63,870 nucleotides of DNA from Bacteroidota bacterium. GTDB lineage: Bacteria > Bacteroidota > Bacteroidia > Bacteroidales > Prolixibacteraceae. Made by a program: the position numbers and the translations under genes. Below the pieces are notes generated by a model that saw only the letters and a program-made list of their open reading frames with translations, was not told the origin of the DNA and searched no databases. Positions 17,998-26,192 of this stretch are shown here, piece after piece. Each line of letters opens with the position of its first letter. Positions within the stretch are counted from its first letter, which is position 1. The DNA lies in NCBI GenBank assembly GCA_030698405.1, contig JAUYMU010000090.1, forward strand, positions 1-63,870, in the 5' to 3' direction.

Positions 17998-18033
17998 TAC
18001 TTGAGACTGAACACTGCGACTGAACACTTGAAA
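17998..18033. repeat. Short repeat cluster right of the four-helix-bundle gene
   Basis: Contains gagactgaacactgcgact, the inverse-orientation counterpart of the agtcgcagtg copies at 17513-17542, followed by gaacacttgaaac. Similar GCGACTG motifs recur at 45.69-45.72 kb and 45.96 kb, so this looks like a dispersed repeat family. Confidence 0.55.
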
Positions 18034-18058
18034 CAAACCTGAAACCTGGAACTTTTCG

Positions 18059-18811
18059 CTACCCCAGTTTGCTGATTTTTTCCAGTCGGTGAATGTCCAG
18101 AATCCGGATTTTACGGCCATCAATGGCAATTACTTTTTCACCTGCAAAAGTTGAAAGCGTGCGTATAGCATTGGAGGTGGTCATGTTCGACAGGTTGGCA
18201 ATGTCTTCGCGCGAAAGATAGACTTTCAGGGTGGCGCCATCGTTTTCCCAGCCGTATTTTTCTTTCAGGAGAAGGAGCGATTCGGCCAAACGGCCACGGA
18301 TATGTTTTTGAGTGAGTGTAACAGTTCTTCCATTCGAAAATCCAAGTTCACGGGCAAGTTTCTGCAACAATTTAAGCGAGAAATTTGGATTTTTCAGCAA
18401 TTTGTTAAAAAGGTATCCGGGGCTTATCACGCAAATGGTAGAGTCTTCGAGCGTAATAGCAGAACCTATGTGCAGCTCATCAGCCAGCAAAGCACGGTAT
18501 CCGATAATTCCAAGTGGTTTTGTCATCCTGATGATCTGCTCACGCCCACCAACTCCTTCTTTATAAATAATGACTTTCCCATCCATCAGGAATAAAAAAC
18601 TGTTCGGTTTTTCGCCTTCCTTAAAAATGAATTCATTTTTCTTAAAATAAGTCAGTGTGATATTTTTCTGTAAATCCTCTTTTTCTTCAAGTGTCAGTGT
18701 ACTGAAAATAGACTTTGGATTTTCAAAAACTTCTTTCATCCCCATTTCATGACTCGCCATAGAAATAAAATTTTCATGTTTTGCAGCATCAAAGTTAAGT
18801 AAATTTGTCAA
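18059..18811 (-). CDS. Crp/Fnr family transcriptional regulator
   Basis: Encodes 250 residues. A cyclic-nucleotide-binding-type beta-roll covers about 30-150 (LTYFKKNEFIFKEGEKPNSFLFLMDGKVIIYKEG, then an FLMDG-type turn). A C-helix and a winged helix-turn-helix follow, with LSREDIANLSNMTTSNAIRTLSTF at about 195-220. It should bind DNA as a dimer and respond to an unidentified small ligand or redox state. It lacks the Cys cluster expected of an oxygen-sensing Fnr, having only isolated Cys residues. It lies 82 bases downstream of nadE on the same strand and may be cotranscribed with it or driven from the gap. Target genes cannot be told from this window. Confidence 0.9.
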   Translation of the reverse strand: MTNLLNFDAAKHENFISMASHEMGMKEVFENPKSIFSTLTLEEKEDLQKNITLTYFKKNEFIFKEGEKPNSFLFLMDGKVIIYKEGVGGREQIIRMTKPLGIIGYRALLADELHIGSAITLEDSTICVISPGYLFNKLLKNPNFSLKLLQKLARELGFSNGRTVTLTQKHIRGRLAESLLLLKEKYGWENDGATLKVYLSREDIANLSNMTTSNAIRTLSTFAGEKVIAIDGRKIRILDIHRLEKISKLG

Positions 18812-18893
18812 ATATGGAAAAATGGCGCATTTATTTTCCTGATGCCAAACTTCCCCAAAATTTAGTTTTTAGGAGTTACTTAGGCAGTAATTG

Positions 18894-20537
18894 TCATGAA
18901 TATATTGCTACCAAAGGAATTCTCCGTCCGAATCCAAATGCCTTCGAACTAACCCTAATGATCGGCGGTGCCTGAAATCTCTTGTATTCGTTGTTGTTTA
19001 CCATTCTGACAGTCCTTAAAACGGTCGCCTCATCAAACCCCCGGGCGATGATTTCCTCTGGCGAAAGATTCAGTTCGATATAATCGAACAGGATCTGATC
19101 CAGCATATCGTAATCGGGCAGCGAATCGGTGTCTTTCTGATCGGGCCGGAGTTCTGCCGAAGGTGGTTTCAGTATAGAGTTTTCAGGAATTATTTCCTGA
19201 TCGCGATTGATCCAGCGGGCCATTTTGAATACATCGGTTTTGTAAACGTCTCCCAGAACAGAAAGCCCTCCGTTCATGTCGCCGTATAAAGTTCCGTACC
19301 CAACGGCGCATTCGCTTTTGTTGGTGGTGTTGAGGAGAATGTTGCCAAATTTGTTCGAAATGGCCATCAGCAAAATTCCACGGGTGCGGGCCTGAATATT
19401 CTCTTCGGCAACATCGCTGGACAAACCCGCAAATACTTCAGAAAGGCTTTGCTCAAAACTATCCACCATCGGTTGAATCGGGATGGTTTCATACTGAATG
19501 CCCAGATTTTCGGCCAGTTGCAAAGCGTCGTTTACGCTGTGATCCGAAGAAAACCGCGATGGCATCAGCAAAACGCGCACATTTTCTTTGCCCAGCGCTT
19601 CAACTGCCAAAACAAGCACCAAAGCAGAATCAATTCCTCCGGACAAACCCAAAGTGGCTTTTTTGAACCCCATTTTTGTGAAATAATCGCGGATGCCAAG
19701 AACCAGTGCATGATGAATTTTTTCGATGGTTTCGGTTTTGGGCTGAAGATTTCCTGAAGGGATTTCGGTATCAATTATCCGGAAGTCTTCTTCAAAATAA
19801 TTCAGCTCTTCCTGAATAATGCCATTTTTATCCAGAAAGAAAGATCCGCCGTCAAAGACCAGTTCGGTTTGCGCGCCTACCTGATTGACATACAGAATGG
19901 GCAATTGATATTTGATGGCATTTTTAATCAGGATATTTTTGCGCGAATTTTCCTGATTATAAGAGAAGGGCGATGCAGAAAGATTGATCACCAATTCGGG
20001 ATTTAAAACCGATAACTCTTTCAATGGCGAAAGTTGATACAGTTTTTCGCGTCCAAACTCGTTTTGCGTTTCCTGCTCGTCCCAAAGATCTTCACAAATG
20101 GTAATAGCCAGCTTTTTTCCGCAGAAATCGAAAACCGAAAACTGTTTGTTGGGTTCAAAATGCCGGTATTCATCAAAAATATCGTAAGTCGGAAGCAGCG
20201 ATTTGTTTACTGTTTGCTGAATTTTTCCGTCGTACATGAAAAATGCCGAATTGAACAGCTTTTTGCCACGTGGCTCAGGATTGATACTCGGACCGCCAAC
20301 AATGGCGGCAATTCCGGTGCAACAATCAGCGATCTGACCGATAGCTTTGTACGACTGCTCCACAAATTCTTTCCGTTCAAGCAAATCGTGCGGATAATAG
20401 CCTGTTACCGAAAGTTCTGAAAAGACAACCAAATCAGCGCCTGCAGCCTTTGACTTACTGATACAATCAATGATTTTATAAGTATTCAGTTCGAAATTAC
20501 CGATGTGATAATTGAGCTGGGCAATTGCAATTTTCAT
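18894..20537 (-). CDS. nadE: Glutamine-dependent NAD+ synthetase
   Basis: Encodes 547 residues in two domains. The N-terminal nitrilase-type glutaminase (1-255) has the triad Glu in VVFSELSVTGY, Lys in NKSLLPTY and Cys in AITICEDLWDE. The C-terminal ammonia-dependent NAD synthase has the ATP-pyrophosphatase loop LGLSGGIDSALVL and NTTNKSECAVGYGTLYGDMNGG. It converts deamido-NAD, ATP and glutamine to NAD+, the last step of NAD synthesis. Length matches the two-domain bacterial form. It is 11 bases downstream of a porin-like gene and divergent from gldB; a nadE-gldB neighbourhood is, as I recall, common in gliding Bacteroidota. Confidence 0.96.
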   Translation of the reverse strand: MKIAIAQLNYHIGNFELNTYKIIDCISKSKAAGADLVVFSELSVTGYYPHDLLERKEFVEQSYKAIGQIADCCTGIAAIVGGPSINPEPRGKKLFNSAFFMYDGKIQQTVNKSLLPTYDIFDEYRHFEPNKQFSVFDFCGKKLAITICEDLWDEQETQNEFGREKLYQLSPLKELSVLNPELVINLSASPFSYNQENSRKNILIKNAIKYQLPILYVNQVGAQTELVFDGGSFFLDKNGIIQEELNYFEEDFRIIDTEIPSGNLQPKTETIEKIHHALVLGIRDYFTKMGFKKATLGLSGGIDSALVLVLAVEALGKENVRVLLMPSRFSSDHSVNDALQLAENLGIQYETIPIQPMVDSFEQSLSEVFAGLSSDVAEENIQARTRGILLMAISNKFGNILLNTTNKSECAVGYGTLYGDMNGGLSVLGDVYKTDVFKMARWINRDQEIIPENSILKPPSAELRPDQKDTDSLPDYDMLDQILFDYIELNLSPEEIIARGFDEATVLRTVRMVNNNEYKRFQAPPIIRVSSKAFGFGRRIPLVAIYS

Positions 20538-20548
20538 GTTTCTGTTTA

Positions 20549-21211
20549 TTAAAAGATCAGTCCGAGCCTGATTTTGAGTGAGTTGATGATGGTTTTATCG
20601 GTGAAGGTATTGTTGGTTGTTACATCTGTCAAACCGTTGTGAAAAATCAACCCTGCCGACAATGCGTTGCTTCCTCCCAAATCAAAATCGAAACCGAGGC
20701 CCACATTCATTGCTACATTAAACAGGTTAATTTCATCGTGGATATTGTCTTTTTTAAATGTCCCATCGCTGCTGTCGCCATTGGCCCCGATGTTAATCAT
20801 GGTTGACATCCCGAATTGGCCCCAGTACCGGGTGCGGTGAAACTGGTCGGTTTTAAGTTTAATGGTCAGTGGAACTTCGACATAACGAAGGCGATACCGG
20901 ATTTTGGTTGACGGTGGCAGGTTTGAACCTGAAAATTCGAACGGTGCATTGGTGCGATAGGAGATTGAGCCACCAGTGTTTAAAATCTGTAATCCCGTAT
21001 TTAATGCGTAACGCTCGTTCTCTGTGAAGAAAATATCTCCGTTTAATCCAAAATCGTATCCCAGCACGATTTTTTCCTTGTCGGCAAACTGGTTGTCGGT
21101 TTTCATCCAGTTTACAGATGGACTTCCGGTAAACGACAGTTTTAGCCTTGTTTGGCTCCAACTTGTTATTCCAATTATTAATAAGGCTGAAAATAAAATA
21201 ATTCGTTTCAT
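20549..21211 (-). CDS. Outer membrane beta-barrel (porin family) protein
   Basis: Encodes 220 residues with a cleavable signal peptide ending TSWSQ. Alternating hydrophobic/polar strands follow, such as YALNTGLQILNTGGSISY, KIRYRLRYVEVPLTIKLKT and a central GQFGMSTMINIGANGD. It ends in the aromatic-terminated strand SLKIRLGLIF. This matches the small OmpA-barrel-like PorT-type proteins of Bacteroidota (about 200-240 residues). The motif RYVEVPLTIKLKT resembles the RYLEIPLLLK strand of PorT, a T9SS factor, but I cannot separate PorT from other small barrels by reading. It is the first gene of a minus-strand pair with nadE and divergent from gldB. Confidence 0.8.
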   Translation of the reverse strand: MKRIILFSALLIIGITSWSQTRLKLSFTGSPSVNWMKTDNQFADKEKIVLGYDFGLNGDIFFTENERYALNTGLQILNTGGSISYRTNAPFEFSGSNLPPSTKIRYRLRYVEVPLTIKLKTDQFHRTRYWGQFGMSTMINIGANGDSSDGTFKKDNIHDEINLFNVAMNVGLGFDFDLGGSNALSAGLIFHNGLTDVTTNNTFTDKTIINSLKIRLGLIF

Positions 21212-21314
21212 TGTTATTTCTGTTTAAATGGCTGAAAACTGATTAAATAAAACTTTGCAAATGGTCTGTTAAAAAAACAGTTTCGTTGTCTGCGAATATA
21301 ACGCAGGAATGGCT

Positions 21315-21322
21315 TAGTTTTG
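21315..21322 (+). promoter_or_regulatory. Candidate -7 element of gldB
   Basis: TAGTTTTG matches the Bacteroidota -7 consensus TAnnTTTG, about 80 bases before the gldB start. A TTG lies upstream at 21286-21288, but the 26-base spacing is longer than the usual 19-21. The call is weak. Confidence 0.3.
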
Positions 21323-21401
21323 TTTGCTGCAAATCTCGAATTTTAAATTTAAAATGACAATAAAAAAGCTCATCCAGCGTAATTACCTGAAAACATACCA
21401 A

Positions 21402-22400
21402 ATGAAACGATACTTATTGCCTTTGTGTTTGATGATTATACTTTTTTCATGCACGCGTAATCCACTGATAATTAATGTGTCAAATGTTTCAGTTGATTTG
21501 AGAATTAAACATCTTGACGTAGATTTACTGAAGCTGAAGCAAGAGGAGATTACGGCAGCAATTCCAGCTTTAAAAAGTTCTCATGGTGAATTTTTCGACT
21601 TGTTTACTTACCGGATGATCTCAATTGGTGGTTCGGAGCAGGAAAATTTTCCTGAAATGCTTTATTCATTTGTTTCTGATTCACTCATCAGGGAATTGGA
21701 AATAAATGTGGCAGAAAAGATAGATACCCTAAAACTTCGGAAAGATCTGGACTTAGCCTTCAGGCATTATAAATACTATTTTCCGGAAAAAGAGATTCCG
21801 GTAATTTACACCTGTATTTCAGGATTTAACCAATCGGTAGTAACTGCTGAAAACATTATTGGCATTAGTCTGGATAAATATTTGGGAGCCGACAGCCGTT
21901 TTTACCGTCAATTGGGTTTGCCTGTATTTAAACGCAGAAACATGCATCCTGAAAAGATTGTACCTGAAGTGATGTATGCCTGGGCGGTAACAGAATGGCC
22001 CAAAGTTGACAATGCAAATAACCTGCTCAGTCAAATGATACACGAAGGCAAGATGCTGTATTTTATGGATGCAATGTTGCCTGAAATGCCTGACACAACG
22101 AAGATTGGATATACAAAAAAACAACTTGATTATTGCCGGAAAAGTGAAGCTTCGATGTGGACTTTCATGGCCGAACAAAAGCTCCTGTTTTCGACCGACC
22201 GGATGAGTATCAAACGTTTTATCGACGATGGACCTTATACCACGCCATTTACCGACCAGTCGCCCGCCCGGACCGGAGCATGGCTTGGCTGGCAGATTGT
22301 ACGCTCGTACATGAAACAGAACAAAGATATTGAACTGGCAGATTTGATGAACACTGCAGATTTTCAGGGTATATTGAACCAGTCGGGCTATCGGCCATAA
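21402..22400 (+). CDS. gldB: Gliding motility lipoprotein GldB
   Basis: Encodes 332 residues from the ATG in front of a lipoprotein signal (ILFSC, Cys17). An upstream TTG frame start (21324) adds 26 residues of leader and is rejected. The body has GldB features: LRIKHLDVDLLKL, the paired-residue region YYFPEKEIPVIYTCISGFNQSV, IGISLDKYLGADSRFYRQLG, and the C-terminal DGPYTTPFTDQSPARTGAWLGWQIVRSYM. GldB-type proteins have a fold related to zinc metalloproteases of the DUF2268 type and are needed for gliding/T9SS in Flavobacterium. In non-gliding relatives the function is less clear. No gldC follows; the next gene is an unrelated nucleotidyltransferase. Confidence 0.9.
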   Translation: MKRYLLPLCLMIILFSCTRNPLIINVSNVSVDLRIKHLDVDLLKLKQEEITAAIPALKSSHGEFFDLFTYRMISIGGSEQENFPEMLYSFVSDSLIRELEINVAEKIDTLKLRKDLDLAFRHYKYYFPEKEIPVIYTCISGFNQSVVTAENIIGISLDKYLGADSRFYRQLGLPVFKRRNMHPEKIVPEVMYAWAVTEWPKVDNANNLLSQMIHEGKMLYFMDAMLPEMPDTTKIGYTKKQLDYCRKSEASMWTFMAEQKLLFSTDRMSIKRFIDDGPYTTPFTDQSPARTGAWLGWQIVRSYMKQNKDIELADLMNTADFQGILNQSGYRP

Positions 22401-22415
22401 AGAACCCGAATTTTA

Positions 22416-22423
22416 TATCTTTG
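22416..22423 (+). promoter_or_regulatory. Candidate -7 element, possibly giving leaderless mRNA
   Basis: TATCTTTG fits TAnnTTTG and ends only 4 bases before the ATG at 22428. If used, transcription would start at or just inside the start codon, giving leaderless mRNA for the nucleotidyltransferase. Confidence 0.4.
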
Positions 22424-22427
22424 CTTT

Positions 22428-22727
22428 ATGAATCTTGTAGAAAGACATATCGATAAAATTAGTGACTTGTGTTTGGTGCACAGGGTAGGAAAATTATTCG
22501 CTTTCGGTTCGGTACTGACAGATAGGTTTAAAAATGACAGTGATATAGATTTGTTGGTTGAATTTCAAGGAGTTGATTTGTATGATTATGCAGACAATTA
22601 CTTTGACTTAAAGTTTTCATTGGAGAATCTATTCAAACGTAATGTTGATCTATTAGAGGATAAAGCGATAACTAATCCCTACCTACGAAAATCTATTGAT
22701 TCATCAAAGAAACTCATATTTGGATAG
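22428..22727 (+). CDS. Orphan minimal nucleotidyltransferase (MntA-like)
   Basis: Encodes 99 residues. The Pol-beta-type active site is intact: GS at residues 27-28, then DSDIDLLVEF with Asp39 and Asp41, and a third acidic position in RNVDLLEDKAI. Minimal nucleotidyltransferases of this type act as MntA antitoxins that add AMP to a HEPN toxin (HepT). No HEPN gene follows; the 140 bases downstream hold only a terminator. It is therefore either an orphan, a relic of a MntA/HepT pair, or an enzyme with a different target. Its frame is undamaged, which argues for continued selection. Confidence 0.88.
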   Translation: MNLVERHIDKISDLCLVHRVGKLFAFGSVLTDRFKNDSDIDLLVEFQGVDLYDYADNYFDLKFSLENLFKRNVDLLEDKAITNPYLRKSIDSSKKLIFG

Positions 22728-22821
22728 TGAAATTCAGCATCTGATGACTTAATTTGGAGTATCGTGATAAATCATCTTCCAAAATTGAAAACTGAAATTT
22801 CTTTCATGTTAGAATAATACA

Positions 22822-22850
22822 AAAAAAGCCCCCTTTTCAGGAGGCTTTTT
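22822..22850. terminator. Bidirectional terminator
   Basis: A 12-bp stem (aaaaagccccct / aggaggcttttt, one mismatch) with a short loop has an A-run on the left and a T-run on the right. It separates the convergent nucleotidyltransferase gene and DUF1080 gene. Confidence 0.85.
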
Positions 22851-22870
22851 CATATCTGTGAATAATTGTA

Positions 22871-23659
22871 TTATTCCATTTCTTTGATTTTTATGTTGCG
22901 GTACCAAACATTGTCGCCATGATCCTGAAGAGCAATGTATCCTTCTTTGGCAACATCAGCCCAATTCGGATTTAGTTCAGGGAATTTACTGTCTTTAACC
23001 AGTTTTTTCCAGTCGTCGGTCCACAAATGATATTCGAGAACAGTTTCGCCGTTTTGTTTGTGCACAACGATTCCTTTGTAGCATATAATTTCAACAGTGT
23101 TCCATTCACCGACAGGTTTTGCGTTTTGTGGTTTTGCCGGAATCAGGTCGTACAACGATCCTGCCTGACGGTTACCGTCTTTTCCCAACATTGCATCCGG
23201 GTGACCCACATTGTCGAGAACCTGCATTTCAGGAGCCGTTTTGTAGATTGGCCATTCAGGAATTTCCTGTCCCAAATAGAAAATACCTGAGTTTCCGCCT
23301 GCCTGAATTTTCCATTCAAGTTTCAGTTGAAAATTTCTGAATTTTTTGTCGAAAAGAATATCGCCACCATCTTGAGCGCCAGCCTCGCCGGTTCCCGTAC
23401 CGATGCAATGCAAGGTGCCATCAACAACTTCCCATCCTTTAGGGAATTCAGTTTTGTTGTATCCTCTCCAGCCGGTAGAAGTTGTTCCGTCGAAAAGAAG
23501 CGTCCAGCCTGCATTGGCTTCTTCTGCACTTAACTTGTTCAATTCAGGTTCAGCTGCTACTGTTGCTGATTTTTCTCCTGTTTTTTTCTGACCGCCCTGA
23601 CATGATGCAAGGGAAAATGCGATAGTGCCGATCACTAAAAATGAATAGATCTTTTTCAT
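22871..23659 (-). CDS. DUF1080 (3-keto-disaccharide hydrolase-like) lipoprotein
   Basis: Encodes 262 residues with lipobox SLASC (Cys20). The rest is a single concanavalin-like jelly-roll of the DUF1080 family, with WTLLFDGTTSTGWRGY, FPKGWEVVDGTLHC, NFQLKLEWKIQAGGNSGIFY, and GYIALQDHGDNVWYRNIKIK at the end. Members hydrolyse 3-keto-glycosides or act as sugar-binding domains; this one has the usual single-domain length. It is probably anchored in the outer membrane or exported. No dehydrogenase or isomerase of a 3-keto-sugar pathway lies nearby, so the specific substrate is unknown. It is monocistronic. Confidence 0.9.
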   Translation of the reverse strand: MKKIYSFLVIGTIAFSLASCQGGQKKTGEKSATVAAEPELNKLSAEEANAGWTLLFDGTTSTGWRGYNKTEFPKGWEVVDGTLHCIGTGTGEAGAQDGGDILFDKKFRNFQLKLEWKIQAGGNSGIFYLGQEIPEWPIYKTAPEMQVLDNVGHPDAMLGKDGNRQAGSLYDLIPAKPQNAKPVGEWNTVEIICYKGIVVHKQNGETVLEYHLWTDDWKKLVKDSKFPELNPNWADVAKEGYIALQDHGDNVWYRNIKIKEME

Positions 23660-23809
23660 TTTAAATTAATTTTAGTTTATTGAAAATTTATTTTTGGTTT
23701 ACAGTTGATGACGACAAAGTTAATAAAACTTCAGCAAAAAATAGCCTGCAGGATGGTTTGTACCGAAAAAATAGCCTGTTCGGAGCGGATGTAAATTCAA
23801 TGGTTTTTG

Positions 23810-23817
23810 TAGCTTTG
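23810..23817 (+). promoter_or_regulatory. Candidate -7 element of the phosphofructokinase gene
   Basis: TAGCTTTG matches TAnnTTTG and lies 46 bases before the ATG at 23864. No clean TTG is present 19-21 bases upstream, so support is moderate. Confidence 0.4.
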
Positions 23818-23863
23818 CAGAGGATTAAGAAACTTATTTTTAATCAATTATAAAAAATAATTT

Positions 23864-24895
23864 ATGAGTCATAAAAAAGTAAAAAGGATAGGCATTTTGA
23901 CTGCCGGCGGTGATTGTCCGGGATTGAATGCTGCAATAAGGGGAGTTGGAAAAACAGCAATTGTTGAATATGGCATGGAGGTGATAGGGTTTTCGTCTGG
24001 TTATACAGGCCTGATTCATAAGCAATACGTTGAGCTGAAGGAAAAAGATTTATCAGGTATTTTAACGCTTGGTGGAACAATAATAGGAACCTCGCGCGAA
24101 AAACCTTTTAAAATTGTTACTGAAGATGACAATGATAAACCGGAATTGATCAAACAGAACTACCATGATCTGGGACTGGACTGTTTGGTTTGCATCGGTG
24201 GAAACGGAACCATGAAAACTGCCCATTTATTGTCGAAGATTGGTTTAAATGTAATCGGAATTCCAAAAACTATTGACAATGATGTATGGGGAACTGATCT
24301 GACTTTCGGTTTTGATTCGGCTGTATTGATCGCCACTGAGGCTGTTGACCGCTTACACAGTACCGCTAACTCTCACGGCCGGGTAATGATTGTAGAAGTG
24401 ATGGGTCACAATGCCGGATGGATTGCACTTTATGCCGGTATGGCCGGTGGGGGAGATATTATCCTGATACCGGAAATCAAATATTCAATGAAATCGGTTA
24501 TTTCGAAAATAAAACAACGCTATAAACACAATAAACCATATACCATTGTGGTAGTTGCCGAAGGAATTGAACATCCAAAAAACATGTCTGCTGCCAGGTA
24601 TTTAGCCGAATCAATTCAATCGAAACTTGATGTTGAAGCACGCGAAACTGTTTTAGGTTACACCCAGCGTGGCGGATCTCCTTCCCCAATGGACCGCATT
24701 CTGGCTACCCGATATGGTGCATATGCTGCTGAGTGTATCGCCGAAGGAAATTTCGGAACCATGGTTGCTTTAATAAAGAATGAGCTAACAACAGTTCCGC
24801 TCGAAGAAGTTGGAGGCAAAATGAGGCTTGTTGATCACAATCATGGATTGGTTTTAAAAGGCCGGAAAATGGGTGTTTCATTCGGTGACGATTAG
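23864..24895 (+). CDS. 6-phosphofructokinase with mixed ATP/PPi signature
   Basis: Encodes 343 residues of the PfkA superfamily. It shows GGDCPGLNA at 15-23, the nucleotide loop IGGNGTMKTA at 111-120, catalytic PKTIDNDV with base Asp138, MGHNAGW, and the substrate-binding ERGGSP-type TQRGGSPSPMDR. It phosphorylates fructose 6-phosphate at C1. The residue matching E. coli Gly104 is Gly (Gly115), as in ATP enzymes. The residue matching E. coli Gly124 is Lys135, as in PPi-dependent and mixed-substrate groups. Asn114 replaces the usual Asp103. The phosphoryl donor therefore cannot be assigned. It is a single gene with its own terminator. Confidence 0.93.
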   Translation: MSHKKVKRIGILTAGGDCPGLNAAIRGVGKTAIVEYGMEVIGFSSGYTGLIHKQYVELKEKDLSGILTLGGTIIGTSREKPFKIVTEDDNDKPELIKQNYHDLGLDCLVCIGGNGTMKTAHLLSKIGLNVIGIPKTIDNDVWGTDLTFGFDSAVLIATEAVDRLHSTANSHGRVMIVEVMGHNAGWIALYAGMAGGGDIILIPEIKYSMKSVISKIKQRYKHNKPYTIVVVAEGIEHPKNMSAARYLAESIQSKLDVEARETVLGYTQRGGSPSPMDRILATRYGAYAAECIAEGNFGTMVALIKNELTTVPLEEVGGKMRLVDHNHGLVLKGRKMGVSFGDD

Positions 24896-24916
24896 CAAAA
24901 GACAAAAATAAAGCAG

Positions 24917-24950
24917 AAACGGGAGGTTCATTTGAGCTTCCCGTTTTTGC
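24917..24950 (+). terminator. Terminator of the phosphofructokinase gene
   Basis: An 8-bp stem (aaacggga / tcccgttt) with a 14-nt loop is followed by TTGCG. It lies 22 bases after the stop. The A-run on the other strand may also serve the convergent AlkD-like gene. Confidence 0.7.
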
Positions 24951-24990
24951 GTCAAGGAACAGAATGTAATTGTTCGGATTTTTTGCCGGA

Positions 24991-25710
24991 TTATTTTGTC
25001 CGTTTAAACCGCAATTTATTTTCAGGCGTCATTTTTTCACAGGCATATTGAAATATCAGTCTTGGCGCAGTGTCTTTCCATTTTTCAAGGAAAAGTTCCA
25101 CTTCAGCAGGACTGATTTTCCATGCTTCGCGCAGAAACCATCCGATTCCCTGATGAACTTCCCGTTCAGAATCGGTCATAAGCTTTTCCACAAAAAGAAT
25201 GGATGGCATCACCTGTCTGGTTTTCTTGATGTGTTTGATCAGCGTTACCGGCACGCACCTGCGTTGAAATTTGTAGGTTGAATCAAGCCACGGACTGAAA
25301 TCGTCCATTTCGAGTATCTTCTTATCCAGAAATTTAGGTAAAATAAACATTCCCAGTGTATCGGCATGTGCCCAGTTTTGTATGCTGAAAGTGAACCAGC
25401 TACCGATAGTTCGAAAAGTTTCGGGAGTGAATTGTTTCCATTGTCCGTCGAGCAAAAGCAGTGCAAATGCGATTTCTTCGAATTTCCTGCTTTCCATTAA
25501 AACGGGTGCAACTTCCAAAACTGTTGGAAGATCAAAGTCGTCGCTTTTCAGCAACTCTTTCACTTTGGCATAAATCTGCGGGGCATTCAGTCCGTAGCCA
25601 ATAAACTCTTCCTTAAAATAACGTTGCGACTTCAGAACCCTTTCTGCATTGGCATTTTCCGTGCAATACGATTTGATTTCCTGAATTAATTCGGTAGGAG
25701 ACATGGTCAT
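24991..25710 (-). CDS. DNA alkylation repair protein (AlkD-like, HEAT-like repeats)
   Basis: Encodes 239 residues made of helical repeats. It resembles AlkC/AlkD-type glycosylase folds: ELLKSDDFDLPTVLEVAPVLMESRKFEEIAFALLLL, then GSWFTFSIQNWAHADTLGMFILPKF, and the conserved WLDSTYKFQRRCVPVTLIKHIKK and VHQGIGWFLREAWKISP. In AlkD a helical solenoid cradles DNA and excises 3-methyladenine or 7-alkylated bases. The conserved WxxxxxxFxRR motif and the downstream WxLRE motif match that family. Length is typical. It overlaps the next gene by one base at 25710, so the two are translated together. Confidence 0.88.
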   Translation of the reverse strand: MTMSPTELIQEIKSYCTENANAERVLKSQRYFKEEFIGYGLNAPQIYAKVKELLKSDDFDLPTVLEVAPVLMESRKFEEIAFALLLLDGQWKQFTPETFRTIGSWFTFSIQNWAHADTLGMFILPKFLDKKILEMDDFSPWLDSTYKFQRRCVPVTLIKHIKKTRQVMPSILFVEKLMTDSEREVHQGIGWFLREAWKISPAEVELFLEKWKDTAPRLIFQYACEKMTPENKLRFKRTK

Positions 25711-26192
25711 TATTTCTGATCTGGTTTTTTCTTTTCAAGTAGTTTTTCTATGAACGAAACCATTCTTTTGGCGCGGGTTTCTTCCTTTTTAGCCGAAGTA
25801 ATCCAGTTGATGTATTCCTTACGATGGGTGTAGGAATGCTTTTCAAAAAAGTCGAGCGCTTCCGGAAACTCATTCAATACTTTTTGAATGTCTTCAGGAA
25901 TAATTACTTCCCTTTTTTCAAGGTCGTGTTCCAGTTCAACGTAAACCGAATCCCCGAAGGTTTTTCCCAATTTGCGCCTGACTTCCTGCGTCAGAATTAA
26001 TAGGTGGCACCCGGTTCCCATATTGCTCATGATTCCGCGATATTCCGCTTTGCCATCGAACAATGCTTTTACTTTCACCATTCCGCGTGTGCCGAAAACT
26101 TCCTCCACACTAAATGGAAACTCAATGTATCCGGCGTTCATTCCTTCGTGTTGGATGATGATGGCTGTAAAACTGATTTTTTCTGAATTCAT
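25710..26192 (-). CDS. DUF1905 / YdeI (OmpD-associated) family protein
   Basis: Encodes 160 residues. The N-terminal half is a DUF1905 beta-barrel-like domain (GYIEFPFSVEEVFGTRGMVKVKALFDG). The C-terminal half is a YdeI/OmdA helical domain (IIPEDIQKVLNEFPEALDFFEKHSYTHRKEYINWITSAKKEETRAKRM). The family is sometimes called bacteriocin-protection or OmpD-associated; its biochemical role is not established. It is the first gene of a pair with the AlkD-like protein, with overlapping stop and start. The context suggests a stress or repair role, but that is inference only. Confidence 0.85.
   Translation of the reverse strand: MNSEKISFTAIIIQHEGMNAGYIEFPFSVEEVFGTRGMVKVKALFDGKAEYRGIMSNMGTGCHLLILTQEVRRKLGKTFGDSVYVELEHDLEKREVIIPEDIQKVLNEFPEALDFFEKHSYTHRKEYINWITSAKKEETRAKRMVSFIEKLLEKKKPDQK

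Noticed and set aside
22728-22870. HEPN toxin partner for the nucleotidyltransferase
   Set aside because: Only about 140 bases with a terminator remain; no frame is long enough.
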